Below are positions 1 through 7,610 of a DNA stretch of 45,155 nt, piece after piece. Numbering within the stretch: the first letter of the stretch is position 1; each line of letters starts with the position of its first letter. Below the pieces are notes generated by a model. That model was not told where the DNA came from. It was given only the letters and a program-made list of their open reading frames with translations, and did no database searches. The stretch comes from Planctomycetota bacterium (lineage in GTDB: Bacteria > Planctomycetota > Planctomycetia > Pirellulales > Pirellulaceae), in NCBI GenBank assembly GCA_029259935.1, contig JAJDEH010000357.1, forward strand, positions 1 through 45,155, written 5' to 3'. The position numbers were made by a program, and so were the translations under genes.

Positions 1-1
1 C

Positions 2-367
2 AACCGCTTCAAGGGCAACGGCCCGCGCGCAGGTGGTCCGCCGAACTTCGCCGCGTGGATTCAGGGTGGCTCCAAGGTGTCGTTCTCCAGCAACCACACC
101 GACCGCTGGCGACACGCCCTCTTCGCCTCGGGCGCGAATCAAGTCTGGGCGACCGACAACACGACCAGCAACTTTCTCGGCACGGGCATTGTCGTGGACA
201 AGTCCATGTTGCCAGCCCACGTCTTCGGTAACATCGCCTTCTCGGACAGTGAGAATGACAAAGCCGCCAGCGTCAACGGCCCACAAGGTGTCGTTCGCGA
301 GAACGTGCGAAAGACGTCGGAACCTCCGAAGGAGAACGAAAATGTCAGTACGCCCGGCGGCCGCTAG
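2..367 (+). CDS. 3' end of an unrecognised protein (5' end outside window)
   Basis: An open frame enters from the left edge (frame starting at base 2) and stops at TAG 365-367, giving about 121 visible residues. An ATG at 77 lies inside the frame, but the residues before it read as normal protein, so I treat the gene as truncated by the window edge. The visible part is rich in Asn, Ser and Gly with many short beta-like stretches, ends in a charged Lys/Glu/Pro-rich tail, and shows no catalytic motif I know. It could be the C-terminus of a secreted or surface protein. I do not recognise the family. Confidence 0.5.
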   Translation, partial: NRFKGNGPRAGGPPNFAAWIQGGSKVSFSSNHTDRWRHALFASGANQVWATDNTTSNFLGTGIVVDKSMLPAHVFGNIAFSDSENDKAASVNGPQGVVRENVRKTSEPPKENENVSTPGGR

Positions 368-437
368 ATCGGAGCCGCCAGGCTCGTGAAAGTCCGAGGA
401 TCACGCCGAAATACTTTTCTTACAGGGAGAGACCTCT

Positions 438-1175
438 ATGCGGTATCAAACGATCAGGCTACTCGCCGTATCGCTGTTGTTTGGGACGATTGCGACAACG
501 TCGGCCGACGAGAAAGCCACGGCCAATGAGGCTACCGACCTCAAAGCCGCCCAGGCGGCCGAGAAAGCATTGCGCTTGAAGGCCGCCGGAAACATCGAAT
601 CGCTCGTCGGCAAACTCGACCTTGGTTCGGCCCAGAAAGCGAAGGTGAAGGCGCTCACGAGTGAATCGCAATGGGATCAGGCCGTGAAGGCGTTCAAGAC
701 GAGGCGTGGAGACGAGATTCACACCTACGCCCACAAGATCGTCCCCGCGACGATCCCCGGCTTGATGCAGAAATTCATGCCGAGCTATGTGCGCGGCAAG
801 ATCATGGCATCGCGTCGAAAAGGTCGTCGCGGGCCTCCTTCTCGGGCCGAGATTGCCGAGATCCAAAAGAACGCTCGCACCAAGATTCAGCCGGTGATGC
901 GCAAAGCCGTCATGCTCGCGCTCGATGAACTGAAGCAGAAGCGAGTCGACGAATTGCTTCGGGATGAGAAGATGATGACGCGCATGCTGGCCGACCGGAT
1001 CATCAAGGCCGGCGTGCTCGGAGAGACAGGAACAAAGCAGTTCAGTATGGCGCTAGAGAAGGCCGGCTACCCCGCGTCACTCGCCAGTGGTGCCGATACC
1101 GTAATGAACGATCGGACGAAGAAGATGTTGAATTCCATTGATCTCAAGCAGATCGTAAAGGCCGCGGGACTGTGA
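438..1175 (+). CDS. Secreted helical hypothetical protein
   Basis: A 245-residue protein with an N-terminal signal peptide: Arg near the start, hydrophobic core LLAVSLLFGTIATT, then a likely cut near TSA-DE. The mature part is almost entirely charged amphipathic helix rich in Lys, Arg, Ala and Glu, including a basic run ASRRKGRRGPPSR at about residues 125-137. A purine-rich GGGAGA lies about 8 bases before the ATG and supports this start. No enzyme motif is visible. The layout loosely recalls small periplasmic helical proteins of the Spy/CpxP kind, but no LTxxQ motif is seen, so I leave it unassigned. Confidence 0.7.
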   Translation: MRYQTIRLLAVSLLFGTIATTSADEKATANEATDLKAAQAAEKALRLKAAGNIESLVGKLDLGSAQKAKVKALTSESQWDQAVKAFKTRRGDEIHTYAHKIVPATIPGLMQKFMPSYVRGKIMASRRKGRRGPPSRAEIAEIQKNARTKIQPVMRKAVMLALDELKQKRVDELLRDEKMMTRMLADRIIKAGVLGETGTKQFSMALEKAGYPASLASGADTVMNDRTKKMLNSIDLKQIVKAAGL

Positions 1176-1440
1176 TCTTGCCGCTGACCTTGCCGAATTT
1201 GAGCTGCGTTGCCGCTCTTCGTGCGACGCGTGAACACCACTAGCTCGTGTCTGTACGGAAATTGGGCATAGCCTTTGATCGGCGTTTTTTTTCGGCACTG
1301 GTGGCTTCGAAGATTGTCACGGATTTATCGAAGTAGGGCGACTTTGCCGTTCACTGCGGTGTTCTGAACGGATTTGCGTTCGAGCGGCGCGGACGTGGGG
1401 CGCGGTTGCGGTCAGCGTGATGGGCAATGAGATGCTTGGA
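1176..1440. other. Intergenic stretch, nothing recognised
   Basis: Between the secreted helical protein and the transposase remnant I see no convincing ORF, RNA or hairpin terminator. A T-run at about 1284-1291 is not preceded by a clear stem. This is the left boundary of the scarred region. Confidence 0.4.
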
Positions 1441-1662
1441 CTATGCCGCGGCTCGAAAACTGATCGCCGCCGCCGAGTCCGGATGCTGCTTGGCGATCAC
1501 GAGCTTGCCCAAGGCGTGAAGGTTTCGACCCAGGACTGCCAAGGCCACGTAGCGTTCGAAGCCCACTTCACCAACATCGCGGCAGCGGAGCAGTCCGTTA
1601 CCCGATTGCAAGGCTTTGCTGAAACTCTGCCCTTTGAACTTGGGTTGACTGTGTTTGCGCAT
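1441..1662 (-). pseudogene. C-terminal remnant of a transposase (ISNCY-like)
   Basis: The minus-strand frame encodes about 73 residues that read like the tail of an ISNCY/IS5-type transposase: KFKGQSFSKALQSGNGLLR, then RDVGEVGFERYVALAVLGRN and LHALGKLVIA. The catalytic part is missing; in frame, a TGA lies only a few codons upstream of the ATG at 1662. It starts 17 bases after the stop of the AbiJ-like gene, so the rest was lost by deletion or replacement. The family assignment is from memory of planctomycete transposase tails, not from a search. Confidence 0.55.
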
Positions 1663-1678
1663 GCTCTCGGTTCAGTTC

Positions 1679-2605
1679 CTATTGTTTGTTGTCCGCACAT
1701 TCGACAAGTAGCCGAATCGTAGCTCCAGTTATATTTAGCGCATACCGAGCCAGGTGCGGAGGTACATCGGTAATCTTGGCACCCTGGCCGTGTCCCCCCA
1801 TCTTGTTTCGAATCGTGGGTACTCCACTTTCCAACAGCGTGCGTAGTGAAGTCAGTTGTTGCTGAGTGAAGGTCGGCACGAGACCGTGGTCAAGACAAAC
1901 TCCAATTAGCTTGTGGGCAGTGTCTTTGTCGTTAAACGGCCAGGACTTCTGGCTGCAAATAGTTTTCATGGTGCTCTCGAATGCCTTGAGGCATTCGTTC
2001 AAGCACTCCTTAAATCGATCATGTCGAAAATGGTCATGCGCAGTTAGAAATTCTGCGTTGGCCCCCTGGTAGCGAGCGTCCGACAACAAAGACAGTGCTT
2101 CTTTGGTTGTCTCCGAATGCAGCAAATCTGAATCTCGCTTCATCACTCTCGGACGTTGTACTTCAATTTGTTGGCCCACCTTGCGGCCAAAAAAACTGCC
2201 GGGCTTGTCAACTACAGTTTGGACATAGGGTGTCAGCTCGTAGCCGATTGCTGCGTCACGAAAGATATTGTTGATCGCATCGACGCCAGTCTGGCCGGGA
2301 TTGTGAAATGGCTCGAAGCAGAGTCGGATGAAATCGAGGGCTTCCTCGTCACTGGCCGAGAAAAAATGTTGAATCACTGGATCGTTGCTAGACCTAGCTG
2401 CCTCCCAAGCAGGCGCACGAAAGGAACCGTACTCTACCAGTATCTTTTTCCCCACTTCGTCGAGCATCAGGTCAGGCCGAACAGCAGTAGTTCCGGAGTC
2501 CATTACTTGCTGGATAGCATGAAAAACCCGGCTTCGAACCTCCCGTGGAAGGTCGTATCGAAGTGTATCTGGCTGCTTTCGTTGCTGCTTGGAAAATAGC
2601 CCCAT
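1679..2605 (-). CDS. AbiJ/STM4504-like protein with a HEPN-type Rx5H motif
   Basis: A 308-residue protein starting MGLFSKQQRK. The frame is open further upstream to 2875, but those residues look like noise (Ser/Pro/Trp-rich), and family members of the STM4504/CBY_0614 (AbiJ N-terminal domain 4) type begin with this MGxF pattern. Residues 1-180 match the layout of the AbiJ-type N-terminal domain. The C-terminal ~110 residues are a helical domain with the sequence RNKMGGH, giving R266-x5-H272, the spacing of HEPN ribonuclease motifs. Such proteins are linked to abortive infection, in which RNA cleavage halts growth on phage attack. That role is inference here. It lies among mobile-element debris beside a broken CHAT gene, which fits a defence island. 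Confidence is high for a real gene and moderate for the family. Confidence 0.7.
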   Translation of the reverse strand: MGLFSKQQRKQPDTLRYDLPREVRSRVFHAIQQVMDSGTTAVRPDLMLDEVGKKILVEYGSFRAPAWEAARSSNDPVIQHFFSASDEEALDFIRLCFEPFHNPGQTGVDAINNIFRDAAIGYELTPYVQTVVDKPGSFFGRKVGQQIEVQRPRVMKRDSDLLHSETTKEALSLLSDARYQGANAEFLTAHDHFRHDRFKECLNECLKAFESTMKTICSQKSWPFNDKDTAHKLIGVCLDHGLVPTFTQQQLTSLRTLLESGVPTIRNKMGGHGQGAKITDVPPHLARYALNITGATIRLLVECADNKQ

Positions 2606-2717
2606 GGTCGTCCTCCATTCCGAATGCTGCGAAGAAGGTAATAGAGACACTTCGTTGAACTGATTGGTTCGCCACCATCTTACCAAGCCGAAGCTTCCGT
2701 CCGCCTGGGGTCGGTTT

Positions 2718-2894
2718 TTACTTGTGGAATGGCTGCTTCTGCAAAACTTGCCAGATGTTGTCCATCTTGTAAACACGAGCAACAAAGGGCTCGGACGGCA
2801 AGCCGAGCCGAGGAGGCTTAATCCGATGGTCATGGGAGACGTCGTAGGCGGTTGGTATAGAGGCGGAAAGGGCAAAGCCGCTCAAAATCAACAC
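2718..2894 (-). CDS. Possible small secreted protein (GTG start)
   Basis: Between the AbiJ-like gene and the 142-residue gene, the minus strand holds an open frame of 58 codons from GTG 2894 to TAA 2718. It begins with the hydrophobic run LILSGFALSASIPTA, followed by a short polar tail ending WQVLQKQPFHK. The hydrophobic start looks like a signal peptide, but the positively charged N-region (NWKT) would lie before the GTG and has no start codon, so the gene may have lost its start. All three genes here run the same way. I do not recognise it. Confidence 0.28.
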   Translation of the reverse strand: MLILSGFALSASIPTAYDVSHDHRIKPPRLGLPSEPFVARVYKMDNIWQVLQKQPFHK

Positions 2895-2915
2895 GGCTGT
2901 CTTCCAGTTTGTGAC

Positions 2916-3344
2916 CTACCGTTTGATTCGATGTGTCGTTAGAAGTCGCACTCCCAAAGTCTCCGCTCGATTCCTCAGGTCGTCATGGAAGTGAACTGAA
3001 TCGGGGAAATTGACGATGACCTCGTGGTCATTTGAGTCGTCTCTCTTGGTTACGATGATTCGACGACTTCCCAAGTTGCGGATTGCGTCGAGAAATGAGT
3101 TGGCATCCTCGTGCTTACATCGAAAACTGATCTTGTGAGTTCCAAGTTCAGAAGGTTCGACCAACCTCACTGTGGTTGGTTCCATCGTGGTTGATGTCGT
3201 AGTCGTTGGTGACTCTGGCTTCAAATCCTCAAGTTGATCAAGGTTTATCACTACGCCAGTTCGGGATTCACCATTGGCGACGAACCAAGTGCCTCCGCAC
3301 CACTTTGAGTCGAAGAACAACCGTAGATTGGATTTCTCGGTCAT
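2916..3344 (-). CDS. Hypothetical protein, 142 residues
   Basis: The frame is open from 3404, but I choose the ATG at 3344 (MTEKSNLRLFF) because the preceding residues are Arg/Pro-rich and overlap the antisense CHAT remnant. The protein has a beta-rich N-terminal third, a Thr/Ser/Pro linker (TTTTSTTMEPTT at about residues 46-57) and a C-terminal alpha/beta part with regularly spaced charges. No known motif. It is encoded in the block that has replaced the 5' half of the CHAT gene, so it probably arrived with the AbiJ-like gene. A regulatory or defence accessory role is possible but unsupported. Confidence 0.5.
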   Translation of the reverse strand: MTEKSNLRLFFDSKWCGGTWFVANGESRTGVVINLDQLEDLKPESPTTTTSTTMEPTTVRLVEPSELGTHKISFRCKHEDANSFLDAIRNLGSRRIIVTKRDDSNDHEVIVNFPDSVHFHDDLRNRAETLGVRLLTTHRIKR

Positions 3345-3396
3345 GAGTTGTTCGGCGAGCCAATCGGAGCAAATACGGCCAGGGGGCCTTCTGCAA

Positions 3397-5025
3397 CGGA
3401 TCACGAGTCAGCGGAACCGGCAACTGCATCTAACCCAGCTCGAAGCATCCGCGCAAACGAAAGCGGACTTTCGCGATTATTCGCTGGCACGCCGTCGTAT
3501 GGCTCAGTTGATTTTGGCGGCCGCTGAGACCGACCTGGAAAAGGCGAAGCAGCGGAAAGAAGAATTAGCGCGACTGGACAGCGAGAAAGAACGACTGGAG
3601 AAAGCACTGGCGGCGGCGCTGCCAGACTTTGCTGCGAACTTGCAGAACCAGCGAAGCCAGCCACAGGAGTTGGTCGCGCAACTACCTCCCAACATGGCTT
3701 TCATCGACTTGGTGCGCTATACGTTGATTGAGCAAGATCCCGATATTCCAGGCAAGAAGGGCGAACGACGTACTCCCAACTACGCGGCCTTCGTCGTTCA
3801 CAGAAATCAGCCCATCGCCCGCGTCGAACTTGGCGCGGCCGAACCGATCGATCAAGCGGCCAGCGCCTGGCGGGCGGCAATTGCCGAGGGTCGATCGGAA
3901 AGGAAGCCGGCCGAGACTCTGGGGAGAGTCTGGCAGCAACTAGCGCAAGCAGTGCCAAACGATGTGAAAACACTTTATCTCTGTCCCGACTCGTCCCTCG
4001 CCGTCATCCCCTGGGCTGCGATTCCAGTTGGAAATGATCGGGTACTGCTAGAGGACTACTCGGTGGCGGTTGTGCCGCACGGGCATTTCCTTCTGCTTCA
4101 ACTAATGGAGTCGCCGGAAGGCGTAGAAGCCTCTGAGCGATTGCTGCTGGTGGGCGACGTCAGTTACGACGATCGACCAGCGAAACTGGCCGCGAAGCCA
4201 GCTCAGTCAGCGCAATTAACCCGCGATGCGGCCATTGGTGACAAACGAATTTGGGTGCCCTTGCCAAGTGGCAAGCGGGAAGTATCGAATGTCGCCGGTC
4301 TGGCTGGATCGCGCACCGTAACCGCGCTGGAAACCGACCACGCCACGACTCGTCGAGTGCTGCGTGAACTGCCTCGATGCCAATATGCCCACGTCGCCAC
4401 GCACGGATTCTTTGCCAACAAGAAGTTTCGCTCTAACTTGCAAATGAGCCAAGAGAATTTCGAGCGAGCACGAGGGTTCGGTCGCATTAGCAGCCGCAGC
4501 ACGTTCGCAGGCCGCAACCCACTCGTCCTCTCGGGCCTGGTCTTTGCCGGCGCGAACCTGCCGCGTCAGAAAGACGAATACGGAGTCCCCACCGACGACG
4601 GCGGCATTTTGACGGCGGAGTCCATTGCGTCGCTGCCGCTGTATGACTTGAAGCTGGCCGTGCTCTCCGCCTGTGAAACGGGCCTGGGCGACGTTGCGGG
4701 AGGCGAAGGCGTGTACGGCTTGCAGAGCGCCTTCCACACCGCCGGAACGCACAACGTGGTCGCCAGCCTATGGAAAGTCAACGACGACGCCACCGCAGCG
4801 CTGATGCGGTTGTTCTACTACAAGCTGTGGAAAGAAAAAAAACCGCCCCTGGAAGCATTACGCGAAGCGCAGCTTTACCTGTACCGCAACCCCACGAAAA
4901 TCAAAGACCTAGCCCGCGCGCCCAACTTTGACAAGACGATAAAACTAGACAATTCAACACCCAGCACCAAGCGATCGCCAACAAGAGACTGGGCCGCGTT
5001 TGTCCTCTCGGGTTTAGGACGATAG
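3397..5025 (+). pseudogene. CHAT-domain (caspase-like) protein lacking its TPR N-terminus
   Basis: The protein has a coiled-coil linker (about 3500-3620) followed by a full CHAT peptidase domain. The catalytic pair is visible: His in VATHGFF (codon 4402-4404) and Cys in SACETGLG (codon 4672-4674), as in separase/caspase-like CHAT proteases. It ends with the usual DWAAFVLSGLGR. Full-length family members carry long TPR arrays before this linker; here they are absent. The frame stays open to an ATG at 3274, but those about 41 residues are the antisense of the 142-residue gene and do not resemble the family. I therefore read this as a gene cut by recombination between 3344 and 3397. The catalytic domain itself is intact, so residual activity cannot be excluded. 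Confidence 0.75.
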
Positions 5026-5070
5026 CGCAGCGCTTCGCGTCGTGACCCTGTGCGTCATAACTGACAACAG

Positions 5071-5106
5071 AAAGAAAGCTGGTGGATGATCCCACCAGCT
5101 TTCTTT
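5071..5106. terminator. Bidirectional intrinsic terminator
   Basis: A perfect 15-bp inverted repeat (5071-5085 with 5092-5106) with a 6-base loop. The arms are AAAGAAAGCTGGTGG and its complement, so each strand ends in a T-rich run. It sits between the convergent CHAT remnant and the secreted 205-residue gene and should end transcription from both sides. Confidence 0.8.
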
Positions 5107-5131
5107 GCAAGTCAGGAACGCACCATTCCGG

Positions 5132-5746
5132 CTAAAAGGGACTTCTTCCTCTGAAACTAGGAACCGATTTTCTCAGGCCATTGATGCTCGGTCCGCGCCC
5201 GGATCTCTTCAATATCCAATCCCTGGCTTGAGATCCGGACTTGCGCCCTTGCCTCTCGATCTCAGGATACGAAGGGTGAACAAAAGTGCGCGTAATCTCC
5301 TGGGGAATTCGAACATCCCTAAAAGGGTTGCCATCGCTTTGGGGCACACCCTGGTAGTTGCCTCGTCGTCGATTGGGTGACGACACGATGCCTAGGTTTC
5401 TTCCAGAGGGCCGAAACAAATATCGGCGAGCAGCGGAATTGGAGTTTCCGCGATTCGATCCGAGGTTGTATTGAGTGAAGTAGGTCGCGGGTGTCGTGTC
5501 GATGTCAAATCGAATGCGAAAGACGTGACCCATCGGCGCGGTGTGAACTCTCGTCTGGCCGGGTGCCAGACTCACTTGCCGCGTCCACACGGATTGCCCC
5601 TGCCGCGTCCATTCCGCACGATATTGAACGGGATGGCTGGTAGAGTTGGTCAAGGCCAGGACTTCCGATTGGGCATGGGCATCATGGGCGAACAAAGAGA
5701 CCAACATTGCTAAGACAGCGGCGATCGAAAAGAGTTGCACGTTCAT
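5132..5746 (-). CDS. Secreted hypothetical protein
   Basis: About 204 residues from the ATG at 5746. The frame opens at 5770, but AAGGAG sits about 6 bases before 5746 and decides the start. A clear signal peptide (QLFSIAAVLAMLVSLF, cut after AHDAHA) leads into a domain with beta-strand spacing (NSTSHPVQYRAEW, VSLAPGQTRVHT) that recalls small beta-sandwich secreted proteins. The C-terminal half is basic, rich in Arg, Ser, Gly and Pro, and looks disordered. No catalytic motif. It lies immediately downstream of the broken HINT toxin gene and may be co-transcribed with it. I do not recognise the family. Confidence 0.65.
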   Translation of the reverse strand: MNVQLFSIAAVLAMLVSLFAHDAHAQSEVLALTNSTSHPVQYRAEWTRQGQSVWTRQVSLAPGQTRVHTAPMGHVFRIRFDIDTTPATYFTQYNLGSNRGNSNSAARRYLFRPSGRNLGIVSSPNRRRGNYQGVPQSDGNPFRDVRIPQEITRTFVHPSYPEIERQGRKSGSQARDWILKRSGRGPSINGLRKSVPSFRGRSPF

Positions 5747-5773
5747 TAGATTCTCCTTGGATAGTTGCATTTG

Positions 5774-7411
5774 TTAGAAAGCCAAAATGCGCGGGTGCGA
5801 GACTGTCCTTCGCACCGCCGCCAGAGCTATGGAACATTCCCCCATTGACGTGACGACTTGCGTGCCCGCCGTGAAGCAGAACTTCAAGTTGCGAGCCGAG
5901 GCGATCGCGCTAAAGCCGCCCACCACCAGCAGCATGCCGGTGGCGATGTTGCCTTCTTGGATTTGCTTGACGCCTTGGTAGACCGATTTCGCGCCCAGGT
6001 AGATCGTGGCACCTCGCGCGACCGGAGTCAGGAACTGGGAAACAAACACCCGCTGTCCCATCATGTTGAACTGGATCTTGCCGATCGCTTGCAGTCCGGT
6101 GAACGCCGCGCCGGTCACCGCGCCGACGATCGCGCCGTTAATCCCCGCTCGCTGAGCCGCGTTCCAGTCGATCTCGATATCCGACATGCTGACACCCGCG
6201 TCGATCTGCGCCGCCACCTGGAAGGCTACGTGACTGCCGACGCCAAACGCGTAGCCGCTGGCCGCCCCGATCACGGCCCCTTGCACCACCGCCGCCGCGC
6301 CGTAGGCCACCACGCCGTAAGCCGACAGGACCACGGCCACCGTGACGCCCACTGCGGTGCCCAAGAAGATCTGCGTGTTGGTGCGGCTGGCCAACCAAGC
6401 GTCGTTGCCAATTTGCGCACGAATGAACTCGCCGCTCCCTTGCAGTAATTCCGGGGTTAACGTCGGCGAGATTTGCGACATCTTGGCCACCGCGGAGCGG
6501 TAGTAACCGTCGCCGTTGGGATTGCCGCTGACCAGTTGCGGCCCCAGCATGGTGCGGTAATCGGTTGGCCCCAGCTCGACGATGCCCAGTTCGGGCAGGC
6601 CCAGGGCCGCGATCATCGGAGCCCAAGGCGCTCCCGGTACTCGACTGTGGCCCGCCGCGAACGGACCGGCGAACTGGGCGTCCACGATCTGCTGTTCTTG
6701 GCCGTGCATGTAGTTCGCCATGTCGACCATGCCCTGGTACAGCGAGTTGGCCGTTTCGACTTCCAACTGCCGCTGCTGGGCCAATTGTTCGATCGCCAGG
6801 ATCACTTCGGAATCGGCCCCATTCTTGAGGGCGTCGCGGTCGGCCGCCGCTTGGCTGATGGCCTGCTGGGCGTCAGCGGTCGCCTTATCCGCGCCGTACT
6901 GCGCCCAGATGCTGCCCTGAGTAATTCCCAAGCTGGACATCTCCGAGGCCCAAGCGTTAGCCGACTGCACGATGTGATCGTACAAGGCGTCGGCGTCAAC
7001 ATTAGCTGCATCGCGGGCGGCACCGGCCATATCCAAACCCGCCGTTTCGGCCGCTTGCGCAATCCCGATTCGCATCACTTTTTCCGCCGTCGGCATATCG
7101 AAGTTCAACAGTGCCGAAAGCTTGTTGTTAGCCAGCGTCTGGGCCGCCGCCGTCAGGGCCGTTTCGTAGATGCTGTTGGGACCGCCATCGACGCCGGTGT
7201 TCATCGCGTTGTAGGCTTCGTCGTAAGCGGCCTGCAGGTCGACCCCCAATTGCTGCAAGTCATAATTGATCGACGGGTCGATCTCGCCGCGGCCCAGATT
7301 GTCCCAAGCGGCGATCACGGCTTGCATCATGGTATGGTCGGCTTCCACCTGCGCTTGCTCGATGGTCGCTCGTGTCCTCATCGTCTGGAAGTCATCGTCA
7401 CGAACGATCAC
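5774..7411 (-). pseudogene. Polymorphic-toxin fragment cut inside its HINT domain
   Basis: The 545-residue frame (GTG start at 7411) holds a long helical region of about 230 residues, a middle part, then Gly/Ala-rich segments (VGVTVAVVLSAYGVVAYGAA, NGAIVGAVTGAAF) and the block FCFTAGTQVVTSMGE. That last block is the start of a pretoxin-HINT/intein-type domain as seen in Rhs-like and other polymorphic toxins (CFxAGTxV). The catalytic Cys is present, but after about 15 residues the sequence turns into unrelated residues and stops, so the rest of HINT and the toxin are gone. The N-terminus probably also lacks the large repeat region. Inert remnant most likely; the overlap GTGA with the upstream 63-residue ORF shows how tightly the pieces were joined. 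Confidence 0.65.
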
Positions 7412-7599
7412 GGTTGACTCGGCCCCCGGTCTCTTGCTGCCTTGGCCACAAAGACAAAGTCCAAGAGTGAATCCCGAAAATCGTAAGCAAATTTGACGCG
7501 CCGAGTTCCAGCCGGGTCGCCCTCAACCTCGAATTCGACGTTGGGGATGATCCAGTTCCAGACGAATTTCCCCTTACTGTTTGACGCATCGCGTCGCAT
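7408..7599 (-). CDS. Small ORF, possible gene fragment
   Basis: A 63-residue frame starting 12 bases after the RecD2 stop and ending in a 4-base GTGA overlap with the HINT-containing ORF. The sequence has beta-rich spacing (KFVWNWIIPNVEFEVEG, RRVKFAYDFRDSLLDFVFVA) and no family that I recognise. It may be a truncated C-terminus of a larger protein or a real small gene coupled to its neighbours. Confidence 0.3.
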   Translation of the reverse strand: MRRDASNSKGKFVWNWIIPNVEFEVEGDPAGTRRVKFAYDFRDSLLDFVFVAKAARDRGPSQP

Positions 7600-7610
7600 G
7601 AAGGTGAGCG

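Noticed and set aside
6473..7417. 314-codon open frame antisense to the HINT fragment
   Set aside because: No recognisable motif; the minus strand carries the HINT block and Gly-rich segments.
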